NCBI RefSeq assembly: GCF_905475395.1 | Contig: NC_058337.1 | Location: forward strand, 90,886,368-90,950,367 | DNA: 64,000 nucleotides | From: Chrysoperla carnea | Taxonomy: Eukaryota; Arthropoda; Insecta; Neuroptera; Chrysopidae | Reading direction: 5' to 3' | Part shown: in pieces, positions 51,190-63,880 of the stretch | Position numbering within the stretch: the stretch's first letter is position 1 | Layout: every line of letters begins with the position of its first letter | Notes under the pieces: generated by a model | What the model was told of the DNA's origin: nothing | Database searches by the model: none | What the model saw: the letters and a program-made list of their open reading frames with translations, nothing else | Position numbers and translations under genes: made by a program

Positions 51190-51320
51190 TATTATTAAAT
51201 TACAGAACTACTGAACGGATTTTGATGAAATTTGAAATAGAGAAAGCTTATAACCTGGAGTAACACATAGCTTTTTATCCCGATAGTATATTCCCGTGGG
51301 ACAATTATTACGGCAATGCG
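51190..51320 (+). repeat. Helitron-like dispersed repeat fragment
   Basis: AACTACTGAACGGATTTTGA leads to TGAAATTTGAAATAGAG, TTTTTATCCCGATAG and ATTCCCGTGGGAC. This resembles a very common insect interspersed repeat and shares the GATTTTGATGAAATTT core with the Helitron at 49280. Confidence 0.5.
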
Positions 51321-51613
51321 ACTATCTGAAGTATATTATAATAGAAAGTCTTTTTATACTCTTATTCTCATAAAAAGCTAGATTCACCCCGAGGTCTTCA
51401 CTGCGTGTCAAGTAAGTGGTTGTATACAGTGAATGGTCGTCATGTAAAAATATAATTTGTGTGAATATAAAATTTGGTTTCATTGGATTCAAAGACAATA
51501 CTAAACATAACAATTTTTCATCATTTATTACAAAATGAAATACGATTTATATTACATTAAAATATATACAGCGTTTCAGCTTTTTTTTGGAGAGAGGGAG
51601 TATAATTTATCAT

Positions 51614-51619
51614 TTTATT
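51614..51619 (-). terminator. candidate polyadenylation signal of the second cuticle gene
   Basis: AATAAA on the minus strand about 180 nt after the stop codon at 51797. Confidence 0.35.
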
Positions 51620-51796
51620 TCAGTGCATATCTAACACATGCTTTTCAAGAATACGTCAATGAAATTTTTAAAAGCCAATCATAAGAATATGTATAATTAA
51701 GGTTCGAAGATGAAAGTAATCAACGAAAAGATGAAATTATCATGTCATTTCACAAACAATTGCCTGTTATTTTAAATCTGATGAATACCACTGAAC

Positions 51797-53984
51797 TTAT
51801 TTTGGTTTCGCAAAGAACGGCTTTGGTGCAGAGCCTTCTGCTTTTTGTGGTTGACTTGCAATATAATCTAATGCACGTTGAATTGCATCGGGAATTGGTG
51901 GGGGCTGTGGTAGGTGAGCTCCAGATGGCTGGAATCCACCTTCATTTGCTATATACGTAAGTTCAATGGGTGTACCATCACTTAATTTATAACTAAATTT
52001 TCCAGTTACTTCTAGTGTTTCTGCATCTGTTCCTGGATTCTTGAGTATCCCTGAAAAAATTAAGATATTAGGAATTTCCTTCCTTTTATAATGTTAAAAA
52101 TAAAACGGGCACTAAATACCTGATTCTTCAACAGCTATATCGTTAGCAGTTTCGTATGCAAAACGATAAGACCCATCAGCATTGACACCTTCAGTTTCTG
52201 ATTTCAGAATTGCAATTGGCTCATCAGCTGGTCGACAAAGAATAGTCGTTATAGTACAAACGAAGAAAATGGACAAAATTATCTGAAACGAAATAAGTAA
52301 ATGAATTTTAACATGTATTCTTATCGGACTGTATTTCTAAGGTATTTTGGTTATAACATGAAGTCTAAGATCTGAATTAGGATCGACCTTCACCTATCTG
52401 CTCACCGAATGAAAGTTACTTTTTTTTGAAATATAAAAGGTTAACCAATATACCTGCAATGAGTTGCCTAGAAAAATGTGTGAGAAAAAGACTACCCTAG
52501 TAAAAGTACCATGAGAAAATTTTTTTTTAAATTTTCGCCATGAGTCAAAGGCTTAAAGAATATGAGCAGCTGAATTGTCTGTCTCTTTTCGTTAACTTTT
52601 ATTGCATATATACAAGTTGATAATCAAAATTACGATCATCTGTTAATATACGGTGGTGATGATTATTTGTGAAATATCAATAAAAATGACGTTCGCAGGT
52701 TTTCGAAGTTTTGGTATTCTAATTAAAAGTAGCCTTGACCGTATTTTTTTGGCTTACAGGGATATTTGTTAACATTTTACATTTTACAAAAAAAAAAAAA
52801 GAAAAAAATTTTCATCAGCAAACAAATGGTAACACAAATTAAATAGAAATTAAATGTTGACCTCCACTAGATATTTCTAGCTCATTTCAAGATCACCAAA
52901 AGAAGCACATTGAATGCTTGATAATTTTTTTGACACTTTAAAAAAAGCTTTTCTGGAGACTTATCTAGTGGTCCAGTTACTTTTTAACATTCAATATAAA
53001 GATTTCTTAAGGTTATAAAAATTTATCATAATCACAAACCAATAAATTTCGATATTGTGTAAAATAAATATTGCGTTCGTTAGTCAAAAGCATGAAAATT
53101 CATTTGCTTTATTACGGCTAGTAATCTTCCTAAGTAAAAGAAAATATTAGATAAAATTAGCCAAATGAACTAGATAGGTATATTGCCGGGTTAAAATTTC
53201 GAATTTACTCAAATAAAATAATTAAAAAATCGAATGACATACAGGGTAAAAATATTTTAGGTTGGTCAAGTCGTGGGAATAATTTTTTTTATTACATATT
53301 TCGGCGTGTTAAAACAGATTAATATCTAATATAACAATCTATTCACGTTACCCGTTCTACAGTCAGCCAATACAAAGTTTTTGAATGTAATTTCGTAAAC
53401 TAGAAAATCACAAATATCATTTTATACTCTATTGCAAATTTCGAAAATGTATGTATGCATCCACAAAAATTGTGTATTTAGTAAAGATATGTTATACTTG
53501 CATAATAGTACATGCTTAAAATATATTGATATAATTATATAAATAAACAAATATTAATAGAATAAAACACCTTCGACCCTGCGATGTTTGGTCGTTCTAA
53601 GAACATACCAAACTTTTTTTTAAATAATTCATTAAAAATATTTGCAAGAAAATACTTATAAAAGAAACTGAAAACCCGTTGAAATCAATATCTTCATATA
53701 AAAGATCATTTTCTACATCAATTCGTCGAGGAGATGCTATCACAAATTTGTTTCAAATCAGTAATTCAAAAAAGTCCTACAATATTTTTTGGGCGGTTCC
53801 TAATAGCTATGCAGGCTAAATTTGGCAGCGATACAGCGGTTGCTGTTTTGAATAGTCAAAAATATGATTTGCTGACTTTCGTTACTGACTGTTCGAAAAT
53901 ACTTAAGATCAAATTTTCCTGAAACAAGTTGGATAAATTTTCTTACGATTAAGCAGCGGCAAGCTGTATAACTACCACTTTCAT
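51797..53984 (-). CDS. RR-1 cuticle protein, second family member
   Basis: A secreted chitin-binding cuticle protein related to the gene at 9426-14494. Firm exons are 52282-52120 (acceptor CGTTTCAG, donor GTATTT) and 52050-51797 (acceptor ATTTTTTCAG, stop TAA), separated by a 69-nt intron. They encode a hydrophobic signal sequence (IILSIFFVCTITTILC), the linker RPADEPIAILKSE, and the RR-1 domain GSYRFAYET...LKNPGTDAE...FSYKLSDG...YIANEGGFQPSGAHLP, then a Pro-rich tail ending PFFAKPK. The first exon must supply the ATG in phase 0. The best candidate is ATGAAAGTG at 53984-53976, giving MKV-IILS, the usual cuticle N-terminus, but its donor GTAGTT is weak, so the exon and the 1.7-kb intron are provisional. 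With it the protein is 141 aa. The core reads ANEGG where the paralogue has ADENG. Function and family are secure; the 5' end is not. Confidence 0.85.
52283..53975 (-). other. proposed first intron of the second cuticle gene
   Basis: AT-rich, with an A/T-rich run near 52790 and no coding sequence recognised. Two nearer ATG-donor pairs (52503 and 52641 regions) are alternatives for the first exon but have poorer donors or give atypical N-termini. Confidence 0.35.
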
Positions 53985-54774
53985 TTCAGTAATTATAAAA
54001 TTCAGCCGGCTAACACCCACCATTCTTGTACAAAAGACACAGAATTTGAGTCATTGTCTATAAGTCTGAAAGTTTTTATTTTTGTCTTTAATACAGTCTA
54101 ACAGTATTGAGATAAATCGTCAATTTATTCCCCATAAATTAAAAGCAAAACAATATATAGTAACAAATTAGAAAAACATTCTTTATTACCAACATTCATA
54201 TAAAAAAAAAACAATTATTTCAATTATTATTGTAAGAAATGTATGAAAAACTTAAATTCGTAAATTATTTTTCTTTATAATATAGAACTGATATCAGATC
54301 TAATTAAGAATCGTGATTAAAAATTGTTTTGACTAAAATCAAGTCTTATTTGTGTCAGGTATTCCAAACTCATGGTAACTTCAATCAATGCCAAACTTCT
54401 CAGCACTTCACAGACATTGGGTATCTGACATCGCCCAAACAACAATATCATTTATTTGTATACCTTATTAATAATATGTTATAAAAACTAAATATCACGT
54501 TTTATTGTTTTTATTAAAGTTATATCTATAATAATAATTATTATTATTATGGTTAGTCATATTTCTTCTTTCAAAAATATTGTGGACTTGCGGTACTATT
54601 CTTGAAGCAAAAAAAATACATAGATATTGTTATTCATATTTTTAACATATTTATGATGATCATGTAAATAATATTAATGTTAAATATGTCGTACTTCTAT
54701 GGATAAATACAGAATGGCTAACGAAAAGTGTGAATAAAACAAGATTTGATGACACTTCACACATAAAAAATTTT
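53985..54774. other. noncoding DNA
   Basis: No clear TATA/initiator pair was found upstream of the proposed ATG. ATAATAATAATTATTATTAT at about 54527 is a simple palindromic run. Confidence 0.4.
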
Positions 54775-55220
54775 CTCAGATACTGAAAAATGACACATTT
54801 TTCTTAAAATCGAATATAGCATTTTTAGTTTGTCAAGAGTTTTTATTTCTAAAACTAAGCGTCTAAAGAAAAAATACTCTTTTGCTTAAAACTGATCAAA
54901 AATTTTAAAAACATTGATTTTGAAAAAAATTCAAAATTTTGTCCTCGAGGTGAGGGTGACCTCTATTTTATTTGGCGATTTTCTTGTTTACGAACTTGAA
55001 CTTTCAAATAACAAAACCCTTCTTGATACCAAATTTTATTCAAATCGCTAGACAGGGATATCTATATATGAATTTTAACGATGATCATTTTTGATCTATT
55101 AGGAAAGATTTTTGAACATTTGAAGAAACTTTTACAAAATTTCATCATCAGTACAAAAGCAGTAGCGCAATTTCCTTCGTTAATTCGCTAATATGCGAAT
55201 GAACGTACAAAATTCTAAAC
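54775..55220 (+). repeat. dispersed repeat copy B (uninterrupted)
   Basis: Carries TTTTTCTTAAAATCGAATAT, then TTTTTATTTCTAAAACTAAGC, and near its end TTTTAACGATGATCATTTTT and TTAATTCGCTAATATGCGAA. Each matches copy A at 48765-49900 in order. The point equivalent to the Helitron insertion reads ATCTATATATGAATTTTA. Confidence 0.55.
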
Positions 55221-58200
55221 ACTTATTCTGTTAATAATTTGATCCAACTTTATCAACAGAAGATTCTCGAGTAATGCTCTCAACTTTCTGTGAGGGTGGA
55301 CAAAAATTTTAACGATTTATTAATTTTAGGTATCAAAAAACTATTTAGAAGAAATTAAACAACAATGTCAATAAACATGCATGCATTAGAAAAATAGTAA
55401 TTTTTATTTTCTAAATATGTCCTGCCTTTTATAAAGTCAGATAGGTCTGATGTTTTGTTTAATTGATTGTCAAGATGTGAAAATTTATAGAATAATGATT
55501 TTCTACCAAACCATGCAATAATGAAACCTTTTTAGAGACCACTCTTTAATTGATTAATTTTGATATATTATTCGCAAATATATTGAAACAGTTGAGTTAC
55601 ATAAAATATTATGTTTGAATAATTATTGTGACTAATTTGATTGGTTATAAATTGAATAGTCTTATAATTTAGTTCCGTGAGAGAAATACATTTTGACAAT
55701 ATACAATATAATTTATAAAACAAATCTACATGCATTACATAATATTATAATATCAGTATATGTACTTTGACTTTAAGGGCATATTTATAGCTGTGATTAA
55801 AATCAATAAATATTATTAATGGTAACATAGAATTAATTAACGTCCACTTGTTTGCAATAATTACCAATTGTTATTTTATCAAATAGTTTATTCTTTAAAA
55901 ACTGCATCAATTTCCAACAATTCGTTTAGGTTCGCTTTTTTGTATCCAAAAGAGAAAAGAAGTGCATTGGAATAAAATTCGGTAAATAATTATTTGTAAT
56001 ACATCTTCTCATTTTAACCGTTGAGCATTCTTTGTTCCTACTTTTTAGACAAAGTAAAGCCGTTTGCTTAGCTTCGAGAAAGATCCTTAATATTTACAGC
56101 AAATATTTACAGCTTTGAATTAAAGCAAGAAATTTCTTTAAATTAGTGCAAATATCTTTTGCAGGTTGATACTCATTAAAACTACAGTGGGCATGTTTCA
56201 AACTTGCAATTACTCACTGTTAATTAATGGTATCTAAGCTAATTTTAATGTTCAAGTTTCTGGTACTGGTGTCTCATTACTAGAAAGAAAAAAAAATGGA
56301 ATACTACTGTACGAATTTAATAAAACTAATATGTTCAAATAATGAGTTTAGCATTTATCATTATTAATATTTTGGTTCATTAAATTGACCTTAGCTGTCA
56401 TCACATAATAACTATCTTTTTAAATATTATCTTCCTAAAATTACCATGATAATTTTTTTTTTTTTGAGAATACTATTTTGTTTGTTTTTCGATGCTGACT
56501 TAGAGGAGAATGGGGATACTTAATATTTACAGAAGAATTAGTACACCTGATTTACAGTGAATTAAAATGTCAATATCAATAGTTTCTGTAGTTGGAATAC
56601 TGACCAGATTTTACTGGCTAAACATACATTTTATTTTTGAAAAAAGGCTTCAAAAATTGATGGAAATGTGGATATAGGTTGAACCCTTCACGAAGTTAAT
56701 TCAATCTGTTATTATCAACAAATTTACACAATCTGAGGAAGTTAAATTTAGAGAGTTAGGAATGTAAAACAAAAAGGGAGATGAAGTCTCCCATATCTCC
56801 CATATCTCCCATATTCAAGAGATTAATATAGACTTCCTTGTTTTTATCAAAATTCTAAATGTCATAATTAATTTGTACAAGCTTCGTTAATTATAACAAG
56901 ATAAATAATTATAACGTTAAACCGCGGTAAATGCTAGAAACCTTACAAATTGTGACTAATAATAAATCTATCTAAATTCATATTTTATGCTAATTTCAAG
57001 TAGTTAAGCTACGAAATTAAAAAAAAAATTGCGTACTTAATATGTTTATTGCCCTTGAAATAACGTCAGGTGCCTTAAAACATGACAATCATATTTCACT
57101 TTAATTATACGCTGTACGATATGACAAGTTAAATATCATAACTTTGATTTAAATTAAAAAAAAAAAAATAGAAGGCATTGAATAAGTTGAAATAAAAGAT
57201 CAATGGCCACGCATTTTGAAAAACGAAAACTAACTGAAGGTCAATTTCAAATCAACCAGTTATCTAAGCAACTTAGAACCATCAGAGTTATTTATCTCGC
57301 AAAGGATCTAGCAGAATTCTTATAGGAAATTGCTTTCGGGCTAATTGGTATAAGATAATTTTTTGTTTGCTGATGAAAAGTGTCGATGAACAGTTTACGC
57401 GACATTTGAGATAAAAGATCCCATCGTATAAACTATGGGTAATCATTATTTTCACGTATGAATAATATTTGTGCATGTAAAATAAAAATAATGATAAACA
57501 CAGCTAGCATATATACTTATGTTAAAGTTCGATTCGGGTACCTAATTCATGCAATTAAAAACGGTTGACTAAATTAAAATAAAATAAAAATTATTCAAAA
57601 TTAATGAAAATCAGTTATTTCTGGAGCCGATATTAATAGCATTAGTCCACCGTTTTTTGATATCTAGTTTTTATTACTAGTTTGAAAATCATAATTCGAT
57701 TACAATTTTTAATAATAATGAATTAAACATGAATGAACCTAATGAGTTTTGATAATACTTAATTCGGAAACTTAACCGCGAACAAAGAGGGCCTTCTGTA
57801 CTAGGAAATGATGAGGTAGGCGCTGTCAACAGTTAAGACCTTAAGTGGCTTCTACCAACACTACTAAAAGAATGCTTCTCCAAACTAGTGTGCTTCTTAA
57901 TCCATTAATACCAGTCCTTAACTAGCTATACGTTTTCTAGGCACAAGGTATAGTTTTTTTTTTTAATCAACTCTACTAATTTTATCTTTGTTTTGTTTGT
58001 CAACATTAACTTATTTATTTATTATGTATGTTTGTTTTCTTTGTTTATTAATGTAAATAATAGACTGCTTTTTCGAAACCAAAATGGTTCGAGATTTAAT
58101 ATGTATGTCTACAGGTATATTGGAGTAGTTGCTGTCTTTATTTAAAGCGGATTGCAACGCTAAAACATATTGACAAATAAAGGGAATCCAATTGAATTGA

Positions 58201-61200
58201 AACTTACATTTTAAAAAAAGTCTTTCCATTTTTTAAGAAAATTTTCATTAGATGTATGTCCTAAATAATACATACATTTGTGGCGAAAAGATAGAAAAAC
58301 TTAAAAGTTTCTGAGGACACGCCTTTTCATTATTTATTCTACAGTCTTTATATAGAAATGTTATCAAATTAATATAATTAATGATATACTTTCGTTTAAA
58401 AACAACCTTTATAAAGTAAAGCAGAATAAATTTCACTAAATATTTATTATATAACGATTCCTAATTATAATTGGAAAAAAATATAAAATCGTGCAATCTT
58501 CAACAATCATATCGTACCTAACAGTAAAGAACTATAAAATTTATTACGAATAATTTAATTAGATAAATATTGATTGTCAGTTCAAAAATATAATCTACAA
58601 GAGAAAAAATACGCAAAGATTTATTCTGGACTAAAATGGATAACTTTCTTTCCGGGATGAAATTTTGATCAATTATATTGATTGTATTTTTGTATATTTG
58701 TTTAATTTATTTCAATTTTATTTTCTTAAATTTAAATTGGTAATAATTTTATGTTTGAATACAAATATGGTAAGTATATTCATACAAATATGGTCGCAAT
58801 TATTCATTTAAAGTTAACAGTTCTATGTTTTGTGTATTTATAATAATTTATGTTTAAACTTTTAAGTATTTTAAAAGAATAAAAATCTAGTTATTCTTAC
58901 ATCAATCGCTCATATCGATGTGATTGTGATGTTTAAGATCACCATTGCTCATCACACGCTTGCATTTAATTGTTTTATCCACGTTGATATAGCTCGGATT
59001 GAAAAATAGGTATTTATACGTGGACAAGTTATTTTACCCACTACGATGCTATAATAAAATTTTTCTTCTGCTTAACATACAAGAATATACAGGGTTGTTC
59101 CGCAAGGTTACCACTTACATATAACTACTATTCACTGGCATCAGTGTGTTAATCCAATATATTCAAATACATATGAGTGGACAATCTTACTGAACAACAC
59201 TGTAGAATGTTTTAAAAGTGCAGTATTTATAGTGAAAAATAGAGAGTTCTCCAAAAAGAGTTCCTCCACTTCTTGGATGAAGGACAGTAGATTTTTTTGC
59301 TTTTGGAGTGCTTTTGGGGCGTGCAGCTAGTTAAAAAGTCGTGTTTTTTAAATCATTATTTATTTTAAGATTGAAAGGGCAGAAGTCTAATGTAGCGACA
59401 TTTATGTGTAAATTATTTTTTATTTAATATGTTACCGTGTACATAGCTGAAGAAGAATATACACTTATTTTTAAAGCAATCATTCAAAGCGTTGCGAATG
59501 ATATTTTAAACAAGCAGGTAGAAACTGACATCGTATTGTGTTATACTGATTTTAATAAAGTGATAATTTTTCTTCGATGTATTATGCAAATATGAATTTG
59601 ATTTCCGTATATTCAAGTAATGATAATTCATTGTTCAAATCTACCGATAAGATTCTTCGCAAAGTTGAGTAAGATAAGCTAAACTATACAAGTCAACTTT
59701 TAAAATTGACCGACAAGACAAATCTTTAATACAAGATGGTCCATAATTATAAATATAAGCAGTAATTTTCAAAACTTAGAAGTACCTGAAGTACAATTTA
59801 TAGATTTTCAATAAATTTCAGTTGCCAAAAAATTAAGATATAACGAATGGCTTGTTACTATTTTCTCGGAAAGTCAATCATGGATTACGGAATGAACCTC
59901 GAAGGAACCTTTGAACCTTTTCTCAGATTTCCAAGAACAATTATGTAAGGCGACAACGAAGAAGATACAACTGTGAAATGTTTTTTGTTTAAAGTTGCGA
60001 TCTTGTTTCCATTTTCTAAGGCATTTTGTTGTCCATGACTTCGTCGTTTAACATATAATGCAGACATAGTAAAACGCGTCGAAAAATACGAAAATCGAAA
60101 AGATAGATTAGCATAAATTTGAAACTAGAACTACGGTTAAAAACTGAATTTCCCGATGTTTTTACAGGTAAGAAAAACTTATTTTTAGTTTTTTTAAAGA
60201 CTCGCAATATATTTGGATTAAAAATAATCACATCTTTAATTTTGACTCAAAAAAAACAAACTTTTTCATTTGGACCATCCTGTCCAACAGCCTGCGAGGA
60301 AATCATCTTATTATAATTATGCAAAATCAAATTTACAAGCGTTTCTTCTTTTCATTTCTTTAAAACTGCATCGAGATAAGCAATTATATGTTAATTGTTT
60401 GTGGTGAAGATATTTTTAGCTCTTTGATCAATTATAGTAACTTTTCAAGCACTACAAGAATTAATAAATACGAATTAAAACTACTTTTAAAATCGAATAT
60501 TCAATCATTTGTTTCAAGCTATACACAATTGCGCTTGCAAGAAATGAGTATAAATGTAACTGACAAGCTTTTAGAAATGACCCTTAGATTAAATTATAGA
60601 AAGCCTGTATTAATTACACTACTTATATTTAGGAACAATTACACAAATATATCAAAAATTTGAACGCACCAATTTCATTTTTAATAACAAATAATCGCAC
60701 CCACAACAATAATCAATCTAATCACCACATTAACTTAAACTTTTTTTGTCTTCAATTTTATCGTTATTGTAATTGTTATTTAATTACAATCGTGAATTAA
60801 CTTTAATATAATTACTGAATTTATTTATATGAAAATATAAATATTTAAAGTGAAACCCTCTCCTTAAACTTTTTGACGTTGCCTTACGTATGCTTACATT
60901 TTTTATTTTTCTATTTTGTAAATAATGTCCCTATTAGTTATTAGAAAATAAATAAATATTTAACATACTGTCTTTTGTTATTTAAGTGCTTAATGTTTTA
61001 TGTTATAACTAAAGTAAATAATGAACATCAATATATTGATAAAATAATTACTTCCATATTGTAATTTAATGCTAATGCATTGTAAGATTTAAATCAGTGT
61101 TGGATTAATGTTAATCTGTTTGATGATTAAAAATTAAGGATTAAGTAGTAAATCATGATTAACGATTAAAACTGGTTAATTGCAATTATAAATTTTATGA

Positions 61201-61390
61201 TTACTGCAATTAATTACCGTTAATCATTAATCGCCATTAATCAAATACGAGATACATTTAGGTATGCGTTAAAGTGAAATATGAATAAGCCATCTATACT
61301 ACTATAACATAAGATCCAACTGTACTAACTACTGAAATATGCAATCAACTCTATGCCAATGCCTTTCCATGAGTAATAGTTCGCCAAATA
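55221..61390. other. AT-rich noncoding DNA
   Basis: No supported gene. It holds a three-copy CCCATATCT tandem at 56788-56815, an ACAGGGTTGTTCCGC motif at 59091 of a kind often found at insect transposon ends, and a palindromic ATTAATCGCCATTAATC-type stretch near 61220. The 91-codon frame at 60388-60663 shows no motif. Confidence 0.45.
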
Positions 61391-62188
61391 CAGTGAGGCA
61401 TGAAGATACCTGAAAATTTGAAGATCTTACTTATAAAGTATTCCACTTACCCAGTCTCTCAGATATCCAAGTATAAATGAATATCTGTCTCACTTACAGA
61501 GGATTACATCATCAGGGTTATTTTCTTCATAAATTGCTTTAAAAATTGTAGGTACTGTTTCCTTTCTTACACCATTCCAACCAACCGAGCCTTTGCTCGG
61601 TATAGTCGAAATCTTGTAGCTTTTCTTTAATCATTGGTCCACTTACCGGAACGTTTCTGTTACGAAGTTGCTTGATCAATGTTAGCAAACATTGTTCAAA
61701 TTCAGGATATTCTGATAAACGTACACGTTTTATTATTTCCTTGTCTTTCAGAACAATATGATTGAATTTTATCTTTATTTTGAATTATTCTACAAAGAGT
61801 AGATTTTGGCACATTAAATTCGACACAAACTTCATCCCGTGTCTTTCCACTTTTATAAACGGATATTAACTTCAGTTTTTCACATACTGATAACGATTTG
61901 AGCCTTCGTTTCCGAATTTTTTACATAAACATCCATATGATAGTAAAGCAAAACTAAAACTGAAGGTCATTGAAGTTCAAAATTAATTAATGTATATAAA
62001 AGTCATTCGCTGTCTCAGTTATAGAGGTAAACTATGGCAATAAAATCGAAAGAACGAATTCCAGATGTAGAGGTTTGCTTCGTCCCACTAACAGAGGTAA
62101 TTCAGTACCAAAGTGTTGGGATCTCAGCATGAGGTAAATTTATGGACGTTTCTCACTTATCCATGTTCCATTTAACCAAGTTTCACTG
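61391..62188 (-). mobile_element. internally deleted pogo/Tigger-like DNA transposon
   Basis: The outer ends are CAGTGAGGCATGAAG (after TA, at 61391) and, inverted, CAGTGAAACTTGGTTAAATG (ending 62188). CAGTG termini with TA target fit the pogo group. Between them is a minus-strand transposase remnant. At about 0.8 kb the element has lost most of the gene. TCTCACTTA-type words recur at both ends (61488, 62150). Confidence 0.6.
61490..61914 (-). pseudogene. broken pogo/CENP-B-type transposase
   Basis: From 61914 the minus strand reads RKRRLKSLSVCEKLKLISVY and KSGKTRDEVCVEFNVPKSTL, a psq/CENP-B N-terminal helix-turn-helix. After a one-base frameshift in the A4 run at 61728-61731, the next frame continues SEYPEFEQCLL, IKQLRNRNVPVSGPMIKEKL, matching the second (Tc5/CENP-B) DNA-binding domain. 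The DDE catalytic domain is absent. A stop TAA replaces the expected start context. A short last stretch (AIYEENNPDDVILCK, stop at 61490) may be the original C-terminus. Non-functional. Confidence 0.75.
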
Positions 62189-63540
62189 GATATTGTGATT
62201 ATCTTGACCTCAAAAAATGCTTCAGATTCGAGTTTTACCTTAGTTTTTATCACTGTGCATGGGCTAACCTAATTATTTAATTTTTTTTTAAATTTCAAAG
62301 TTTTTCGGTTCTAAGTTAGATTAAATAATACATTGCCTAGAAGTGGTTGATTTTATGTTTCACCTCTTTCAAGTAGTTCGGTTAAGATTTTTACTCATAT
62401 TTCTGCTATAAATTGCGACCCACCTTGATTTCGTAATTATAACAATTTGACCACTGGCCACCAAAGTAGTTAAGTGGCTGCATTTTAAAAATCAACTGTT
62501 AATTTCAGTAATCGCGAAAGTTGATAATTAGTATAGCATCATAATCCGTATCTACGATTTGTCTATAAGCTACTACAGACAATTTAACAAAATAGTGTTC
62601 GATAAGTTGTCATATTTGCAACAATCCACTAGACACATACATACGCTCCGATTATTGGAAACAACTTGCAATTTTTTGGTAAATGTCCCCGCTACTTCTT
62701 TAAACGTTTTCTCAAAACATTCTCGAAAAATTTTATCTTGCTTGAATAGACACAAGTTGATGACAACGGAACGTGCGTTGATCACAAAACATATTTTTTC
62801 ATTCAATTACTTATGTTGGATTGTTGATAGTTTAGTTGGCAGAATAAGTAGTCTGGGTATACTAAATCCTAAATTTTTCTATTCACGGAAGTTATTTGGT
62901 ATTTGTTTTGTAAATATATTTTTCGATTGCAATTAAACAAATACTAAATCATATAGTATATTAATAGTCATCCATAGGTAGTTCAAGTAAGTTCAGTAAG
63001 CGTGCATACGATATGCTAAATTTATGTTGAAATCTCACCGTAGGAAAGATTTTATTTGCAATATTTATTATTTGTCAAATTACATAAATATATGAATGTA
63101 AAATCTTTAACAGAGATGGCTTTAATTATAATTTAATTAAAATAGAAATCAGTTCTACAATAAAATCACATTTTTTTAATTAAAAAAGACAATATCAAAA
63201 TATAAAATGTAAAATCAAATTTTTTTATTTCTAGGTGTTCCTCTATTAAATTCTAGTAATTACTAATTATGAATTATTGCTTGTAGATTAAGTTGTTGGG
63301 CGTGCCCAACATTATATTGCCGTACGAACATACTTATCGTGCAAAATTTACGGTAAGCCTATGTTCGGGAGAGGTGGTGGGGTTTCTATTTTCAATTCCT
63401 ATTTGAGCACTCTGTATACATAAAGTACATAAAGACAATTCCTGTTGTCATGGGGTCATATACGGAATAATTTGCCCTGTGCGATTAAATGTGGATATAC
63501 AAGCGGAGCTTGGTGGCTTGCAGAGACATACAGAGATTCG
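62189..63540. other. noncoding DNA with unassigned overlapping frames
   Basis: A 125-codon plus frame (62559-62936) and a 77-codon minus frame (62573-62806) overlap and neither shows a known motif. The patch at 63300-63530 is less AT-rich but unclassified. Confidence 0.4.
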
Positions 63541-63880
63541 TATACCCTTTATATTAAGGTATATTAAACTTAGTCTCAAGTTTTTAACTCTTAGAAATAT
63601 TGATACTAAAACAAAAGTTTGGTATAGGTGTTCATAAAATCTGATATTTTTATAAGGTGTACAGGAGGTAAAAAATGACTTCGTTACTGAGCAGCATCTT
63701 TAAAATGGGTCTTTGGCCCCTAGAACTTTTTTATTCTACATGAATCTTTTTGATTTTTTTAAACTTCTTTTATAAAAAAAATAAAAAAACTAGCCTTGAG
63801 ATTAAATACTATATATACAGAGTTATTCAACAGTTAACTTAGTCAATTGTTTATTTTCTCGTGTTTTTATTTATTATAAG
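63541..63880 (+). repeat. dispersed insect repeat, copy 2 (internally shortened)
   Basis: ATTAAACTTAGTCTCAAG, GGTATAGGTGTTCATAAAAT and the 3' end TTAGTCAATTGTTTATTTTC match copy 1 at 37923-38425. The central GTCC-rich part of copy 1 is missing. Confidence 0.6.

Noticed and set aside
52441..52470. GCAATGAG/CATTGCAG-GTATAT as first exon of the second cuticle gene
   Set aside because: There is no minus-strand ATG in frame before the donor.
58200..58232. ATG...GTAAGT on the minus strand as first exon of the second cuticle gene
   Set aside because: It ends in the wrong phase for the acceptor at 52282.
60388..60663. 91-codon plus frame
   Set aside because: Composition is AT-driven (Leu/Ile/Asn/Lys), and no family or splice context was seen.
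62559..62936. 125-codon plus frame and overlapping 77-codon minus frame
   Set aside because: They overlap on opposite strands, show no motif, and lack convincing splice or promoter signals.
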